64,000 nt of DNA from Paenalcaligenes suwonensis (GTDB lineage Bacteria; Pseudomonadota; Gammaproteobacteria; Burkholderiales; Burkholderiaceae_B), in NCBI RefSeq assembly GCF_011290505.1, contig NZ_JAANPV010000001.1, forward strand, positions 1 to 64,000, given 5' to 3'. A model generated the notes under the pieces. That model was not told where the DNA came from. It saw only the letters and a program-made list of their open reading frames with translations, and did no database searches. Of the stretch, positions 60,062-64,000 are shown one piece after another (within the stretch, counting starts at the first letter, position 1; the number at the start of each line of letters is the position of its first letter). Made by a program: the position numbers and the translations under genes.

Positions 60062-61636
60062 TTATTGGATGGTGACCCATTGCGGTGTCAGACGGTTGTC
60101 GGCACGGTGGATCACGTCCACGTTTTTGCCCATAGCCCAAGGGATCACTTGGTCATGCAGAGGGATGTGACCGAATTCTTGAGCGTGAATCTTCAGCACT
60201 TCTTGAATTTGCGCCGTACGTTTGGCGTCGTCGGTTTCAACCTTAATGTTGTCGATGAGCGCATCCACGTCAGCGTTGCTGTAGCCGCCAAAGTTAAAGG
60301 AGCCGTCTGCGCCCTCGCCTTTGCTGTGAATCAGACTTTGCAGTGTGTACAGCGCGTCAAAGGTAGGTACGCCCCAGCCAAACATGTAGGCGCTGGTGTC
60401 GGCGTTTTGTATTTTTGGCATGTAGGTGGCGCGCGGCATGGTGTTCAACGAGGCTTTCACACCCGCTTTGGCCCACATGGCAACAATGGCTTGGCAGATA
60501 GCTTCGTCATTGATGTAACGGTTGTTCGGGCAATCTAGCGTAAAGCTAAGCTCGTTCGGGCCATAACCGGCTTCGGTTAGCAATGTTTTGGCGCGCTCTA
60601 GATCGTAGGGCACACGCTCAGCCAATGCCGCATCGTAACCGTGCACTTGTGGTGCAATCATGGTGCCAGTAGGTAGCGATGAGCCACGCATAACGGCACG
60701 TTTGATAGCATCCATATCAATGGCGACGTACAGAGCCTCACGCACGCGAGCATCGGCAAATGGGTTCTTGCCTTTGATAGAACTGTATTTGAGTTCTGGG
60801 CTACTTTGATCCAAGCCTAGGTAGATGGTGCGGTATTCGTTACCTTCGACGATCTTGGCTTGTTGACGCAAGCGCTGTAAATCTTGTGCGGGTGGGTCTA
60901 GCACAAAGTCTACTTCGCCAGACAACAAGGCGGCGGTACGTGTGGCGTTTTGTTTGATGGGTGTGAAGACTACGCGGGTGACGTTACCGGGTTTGGTGTC
61001 TTTGCCCCACCAGTTTTCGTTTTCTACGTAGGTAGTACGAATATCCACTTCACGGCTTTCCAGCTTGTAAGGGCCGGTACCATTGGTGTTACGCGCCGAG
61101 AAGGTTTCTTGGTTGGCGTTAAAGTCTTGCGGTTGCTGCGCGTTATTGGCTTCGGACCATGCTTTGTTCATGATGAACAAGTTGGTGAGCTGACGCAGCA
61201 AAATGGGGTTAGGGCCATCGGTGATGATGTCTATGGTGTAGTCATCTACCTTTTTCACTTCTTTAATGCCGTTGACATAGGCTTTGTAGTTAGAAGTGGG
61301 GGCCATCGCACGCTCTAGCGAGAACTTAGCATCGTCGGCGGTAAAGGGGGCGCCATCGTGGAAGGTCACGCCTTCACGCAATTTTAAACGCCACGTTTGG
61401 GCGTCTGGCTGCTCCCAGCTTACTGCTAGGCCGGGTACCAAGTTAAAATCTTTGTCGTAGTCCACCAAAGGCTCGTACACATAGCTGCTGGCAGCGATGG
61501 TCATGCCTTCGTTTTGAGCGTGTGGATCTAAAGTAAGAATGTCGCCTTGGCTTGCCCAGCGCAAGGTTTTAGCATTCAACGCAACGGGGGCCAACATCAG
61601 TGCGGCCAGTGCGGAAATCAGTATTTTTTGACGCAT
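60062..61636 (-). CDS. Periplasmic peptide/glutathione-type substrate-binding protein
   Basis: A family 5 solute-binding protein of 524 residues from ATG 61636 (MRQKILISALAALMLAPVALNA signal, cleavage near ALNA-K). LTLDPHAQNEGMT, LREGVTFHDGAPFTADD, NGTGPYKL, VREALYVAIDMDAI and the C-terminal HIPLHDQV are typical of DppA/GsiB-like proteins. The ligand is unknown. Together with the four genes downstream it forms a complete importer. Confidence 0.92.
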   Translation of the reverse strand: MRQKILISALAALMLAPVALNAKTLRWASQGDILTLDPHAQNEGMTIAASSYVYEPLVDYDKDFNLVPGLAVSWEQPDAQTWRLKLREGVTFHDGAPFTADDAKFSLERAMAPTSNYKAYVNGIKEVKKVDDYTIDIITDGPNPILLRQLTNLFIMNKAWSEANNAQQPQDFNANQETFSARNTNGTGPYKLESREVDIRTTYVENENWWGKDTKPGNVTRVVFTPIKQNATRTAALLSGEVDFVLDPPAQDLQRLRQQAKIVEGNEYRTIYLGLDQSSPELKYSSIKGKNPFADARVREALYVAIDMDAIKRAVMRGSSLPTGTMIAPQVHGYDAALAERVPYDLERAKTLLTEAGYGPNELSFTLDCPNNRYINDEAICQAIVAMWAKAGVKASLNTMPRATYMPKIQNADTSAYMFGWGVPTFDALYTLQSLIHSKGEGADGSFNFGGYSNADVDALIDNIKVETDDAKRTAQIQEVLKIHAQEFGHIPLHDQVIPWAMGKNVDVIHRADNRLTPQWVTIQ

Positions 61637-61760
61637 TTTTGGCGTGTCTCCTGACAGTTTGCTGACAGATGGAATGCGGCAATAGTGCCTTAGGCTATAT
61701 ATCAACGTCAACGTTTATTATGGCTTAACCAAATAACCAGTTATTTGATGTACCGTAAAG

Positions 61761-62939
61761 ATGAGTAGCCTAAAACGCATAGCCCACCTCGATATGGATG
61801 CATTTTATGCATCCGTTGAATTGTTGCGCTATCCGGATTTGCGTGGAGAGGCAGTGGTGATAGGTGGGCGTAGTGCCGATGCTCCTACCACTCTACCATC
61901 TGGTGAGCGGCGTTATGCCCGACTAGGGGATTACACTGGCAGAGGGGTAGTCACCACCTCGACTTATGAGGCGAGAGCGTTTGGGGTGTTTTCAGCGATG
62001 GGGCTGATGAAGGCGGCAGAGCTTGCCCCCCACGCCTATTTGTTGCCGTCAGACTTTGATGCGTACCGACATTATTCGGCCTTATTTAAGGCGGCGGTAG
62101 CGACGGTGTCTGACCGTATAGAAAACCGTGGCATTGATGAGATCTATATAGACCTTAGCCATCTGCCGGAGGACAGCGCTACCTTGGCGCAGCGCCTAAA
62201 AGACAAGGTGTGGGAAGCCACAGGGCTTACCTGTTCTATTGGTATTACGCCCAATAAGCTGCTGTCTAAGATAGCGTCTGAGTTAAACAAACCTAATGGT
62301 TACACCATCCTAAGCATAGAGGATGTGCCTACGCGTATCTGGCCGTTGGCGGTGAATAAAATTAACGGTGTAGGCCCTAAAGCGCACCTGAAATTACAAG
62401 AATTAGACATACATACGATTGGGGAGCTGGCGGCCACGCCCCCAGCGCTGCTGCAACAGCATTTTGGCTTAAGTTATGCACAGTGGCTAAGTCGTGTGGC
62501 GCAAGGTCAAGATGATCGTGATTTAGACCTTAGCCCCGAGCCTAAGTCTATTAGCCGCGAAACCACTTTCGAGCGTAATTTGCATGTACGCCAAGATAAG
62601 CAGAAGTTATCAGCGGTGTTTAAGCGCTTGTGCCAACAGTTAGAGGCCGACTTACGGCGCAAAAAAGTGCGCGCCCAAACCATAGGCATCAAAGTGCGTT
62701 TTCATGATTTCAGCACCGTTACGCGTGATCGAAGCATGGAAGTTCCGGTGCTAGAGGCGGCGGATATTCATGCGGCAGCGGGCCAGTGTTTACGACGGGT
62801 ACCGTTTGATAAGCCAGCCTTACGATTGTTTGGTGTTAAAGCCAGTAATTTGGTGCCTGAAGACGAGGCCAGACGCTTGGATGAGGCCCCTCAGCAATTG
62901 TCGTTAGTGGGCTGGGAAGACGAGCAAGACTCGTTTTAA
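61761..62939 (+). CDS. dinB: DNA polymerase IV
   Basis: A 392-residue Y-family translesion polymerase. HLDMDAFYASVE and IDEIYIDLSHL carry the metal-binding acidic residues. TCSIGITPNKLLSKIASELNKPNGY is typical, and a beta-clamp-type motif QQLSLVGW is near the end. A ~25-residue insertion after VVIGG (about residues 37-61, RSADAPTTLPSGERR...) is longer than in E. coli DinB. Confidence 0.95.
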   Translation: MSSLKRIAHLDMDAFYASVELLRYPDLRGEAVVIGGRSADAPTTLPSGERRYARLGDYTGRGVVTTSTYEARAFGVFSAMGLMKAAELAPHAYLLPSDFDAYRHYSALFKAAVATVSDRIENRGIDEIYIDLSHLPEDSATLAQRLKDKVWEATGLTCSIGITPNKLLSKIASELNKPNGYTILSIEDVPTRIWPLAVNKINGVGPKAHLKLQELDIHTIGELAATPPALLQQHFGLSYAQWLSRVAQGQDDRDLDLSPEPKSISRETTFERNLHVRQDKQKLSAVFKRLCQQLEADLRRKKVRAQTIGIKVRFHDFSTVTRDRSMEVPVLEAADIHAAAGQCLRRVPFDKPALRLFGVKASNLVPEDEARRLDEAPQQLSLVGWEDEQDSF

Positions 62940-63162
62940 GCGCGCGGGTGTGGCGCATGCGTAGCGTCTGTGTGCCACATAGGCGGCAAACACGCAGTTT
63001 CTCTTGCATTTCTGCGCTGTAGCGGTAAATTATGCATAATTGCATGGTGCTTTTACCGTGCGCGCTAATGCCTTTGTTTACGTGAAACTAAACAAGGGCT
63101 TTTGTCCATTGTGGGGCTACATTTTTACCTGCCCACATTCTTTACCTATAGGGTTTGCCGTT
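62940..63162. other. dinB-aminotransferase intergenic region with a hairpin
   Basis: GCCTTTGTTT/AAACAAGGGC followed by TTTT at 63070-63103 may end dinB or attenuate the next gene. Its loop contains TTACGTGAAAC, which resembles half a parS but is not one. Confidence 0.45.
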
Positions 63163-64000
63163 ATGCAATTTGATCGGTCCGGTGCCAAGGCGCTTATGGA
63201 TATTACAGCTCGCCCGGAGCTGGTTTTTGTTCGAGGTCAGGGTTCCTGGCTGGAAGACCATAATGGCAAGCGATACCTGGATATGATTCAGGGTTGGGCG
63301 GTGAACGCATTGGGTCACAGCCCTAAAGTGATTGTTGATGCGATGCACGAGCAAGCGCAAAAATTGATGAACCCATCGCCTGCGTTTTACAACGAGCCTT
63401 CTATGGAGTTGGCGAAGCGTTTGACGGGTGCATCGTGCTTTGACCGTGTGTTCTTTGCGAACAGCGGTGGCGAAGCCAACGAAGGCGCGATTAAGCTGGC
63501 CCGTAAATGGGGCAAAGTGAACCGTAACGGTTCCTACAAAATCATTACCTTTGACCACGGTTTCCACGGCCGTACGATTGCGACCATGTCGGCATCCGGC
63601 AAAGAGGGTTGGGACACCATGTTCGCCCCTCAGGTTGAAGGTTTCCCTAAAGCCATTTTGAATGACATCGATTCCGTTAAAGCGCTGATCGACGACAAAA
63701 CCGTTGCGGTAATGTTGGAGCCAGTACAAGGCGAAGGCGGTGTGATTGCGGCGACCAAAGAATTCATGCAGCAGTTGCGTGCGCTGACCCACGAAAACAA
63801 TATGCTGTTGATCGTGGACGAAGTGCAAACCGGTATGGGCCGTACCGGTGAAATGTTCGCCTACCAGCACTCTGGCATCGAGCCCGATGTGATGACCTTG
63901 GCTAAAGGTATTGGTGGCGGTATTCCATTGGCAGCGCTGTGTGCAACCGAAGCGGCGTCTTGCTTTGCCCATGGTGAGCAAGGCGGTACTTACGGCGGTA
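63163..64000 (+). CDS. argD: Class III aminotransferase, acetylornithine type (5' part)
   Basis: The 279 codons present read [20 protein letters not shown], then [65 protein letters not shown] and [11 protein letters not shown]. The PLP lysine is in [12 protein letters not shown]. This fits acetylornithine/succinyldiaminopimelate aminotransferase (ArgD) in arginine synthesis; a related ornithine or GABA aminotransferase is possible. It runs off the window. Confidence 0.88.
   Translation, partial: MQFDRSGAKALMDITARPELVFVRGQGSWLEDHNGKRYLDMIQGWAVNALGHSPKVIVDAMHEQAQKLMNPSPAFYNEPSMELAKRLTGASCFDRVFFANSGGEANEGAIKLARKWGKVNRNGSYKIITFDHGFHGRTIATMSASGKEGWDTMFAPQVEGFPKAILNDIDSVKALIDDKTVAVMLEPVQGEGGVIAATKEFMQQLRALTHENNMLLIVDEVQTGMGRTGEMFAYQHSGIEPDVMTLAKGIGGGIPLAALCATEAASCFAHGEQGGTYGG

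Noticed and set aside
63076-63090. TTTACGTGAAAC as another parS
   Set aside because: It lacks the central CACGTG and is one base short; it belongs to the loop of a hairpin.

Overview
The window is a piece of a betaproteobacterial chromosome around the replication origin, most likely from the Alcaligenaceae (Burkholderiales). The evidence is the tRNA-Tyr/Gly/Thr-tuf cluster, the mnmG-rsmG-parA-parB block, the rpmH-rnpA-yidD-yidC and dnaA-dnaN-gyrB blocks, and closely Bordetella-like gene families. These include a globin-coupled diguanylate cyclase and a TonB receptor/PKHD hydroxylase/Fur-like cluster. The genus cannot be fixed by eye.

Layout. 1-0.9 kb: 5' part of tuf preceded by three tRNA genes, all on minus. 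1.1-6.9 kb (minus): an AtoE-type fatty-acid transporter, then parB, parA, rsmG and mnmG. Three perfect-type parS sites lie inside or just upstream of mnmG. 8.3-9.15 kb: a gene-free AT-rich stretch with four perfect DnaA boxes and several near matches, the best oriC candidate. 7.1-12.8 kb (plus): methionine aminotransferase, globin-coupled diguanylate cyclase, psd and an MFS transporter. 12.8-14.5 kb: DUF924, a small membrane protein and a SUKH-type protein.

14.7-23.1 kb (minus) is a defence island. It is a type I restriction-modification operon in the order hsdM-hsdS-SIR2-hsdR, with a SIR2-domain gene translationally coupled between hsdS and hsdR. It is preceded by a decayed Mrr-type endonuclease gene. 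23.2-31.2 kb: mnmE, an L-lactate locus (lldD-lldR against lldP, with two LldR-type operators), catalase and a PAS-GGDEF protein. 31.3-39.2 kb: yidC-yidD-rnpA-rpmH (minus) diverging from dnaA-dnaN-gyrB (plus). 39.4-41.1 kb: a hipBA toxin-antitoxin islet bracketed by two near-identical terminator hairpins. 41.3-46.6 kb: rsuA, panD with a C-terminal extension, a gene-free gap with an inverted pair of AT hairpins, ilvE and a two-component system.

46.7-51.4 kb (plus) is an iron-uptake operon: TonB receptor, PiuC-like hydroxylase, FMN alpha-hydroxyacid oxidase and Fur-family regulator. 51.6-56.0 kb (minus) is a compact three-gene cassette: a small putative DNA-binding protein, a 1022-residue N6-adenine methylase and a PD-(D/E)xK-like nuclease. 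It looks like an uncommon restriction-modification system with a self-regulating operator. 56.1-61.6 kb (minus): a complete dipeptide-type ABC importer. 61.7-64 kb (plus): dinB and the start of a class III aminotransferase.

The strongest leads are the SIR2 gene embedded in the type I operon and the three-gene methylase/nuclease cassette. Next come the oriC/parS architecture, with dnaA displaced about 25 kb from the origin, and the ruins of an Mrr endonuclease.
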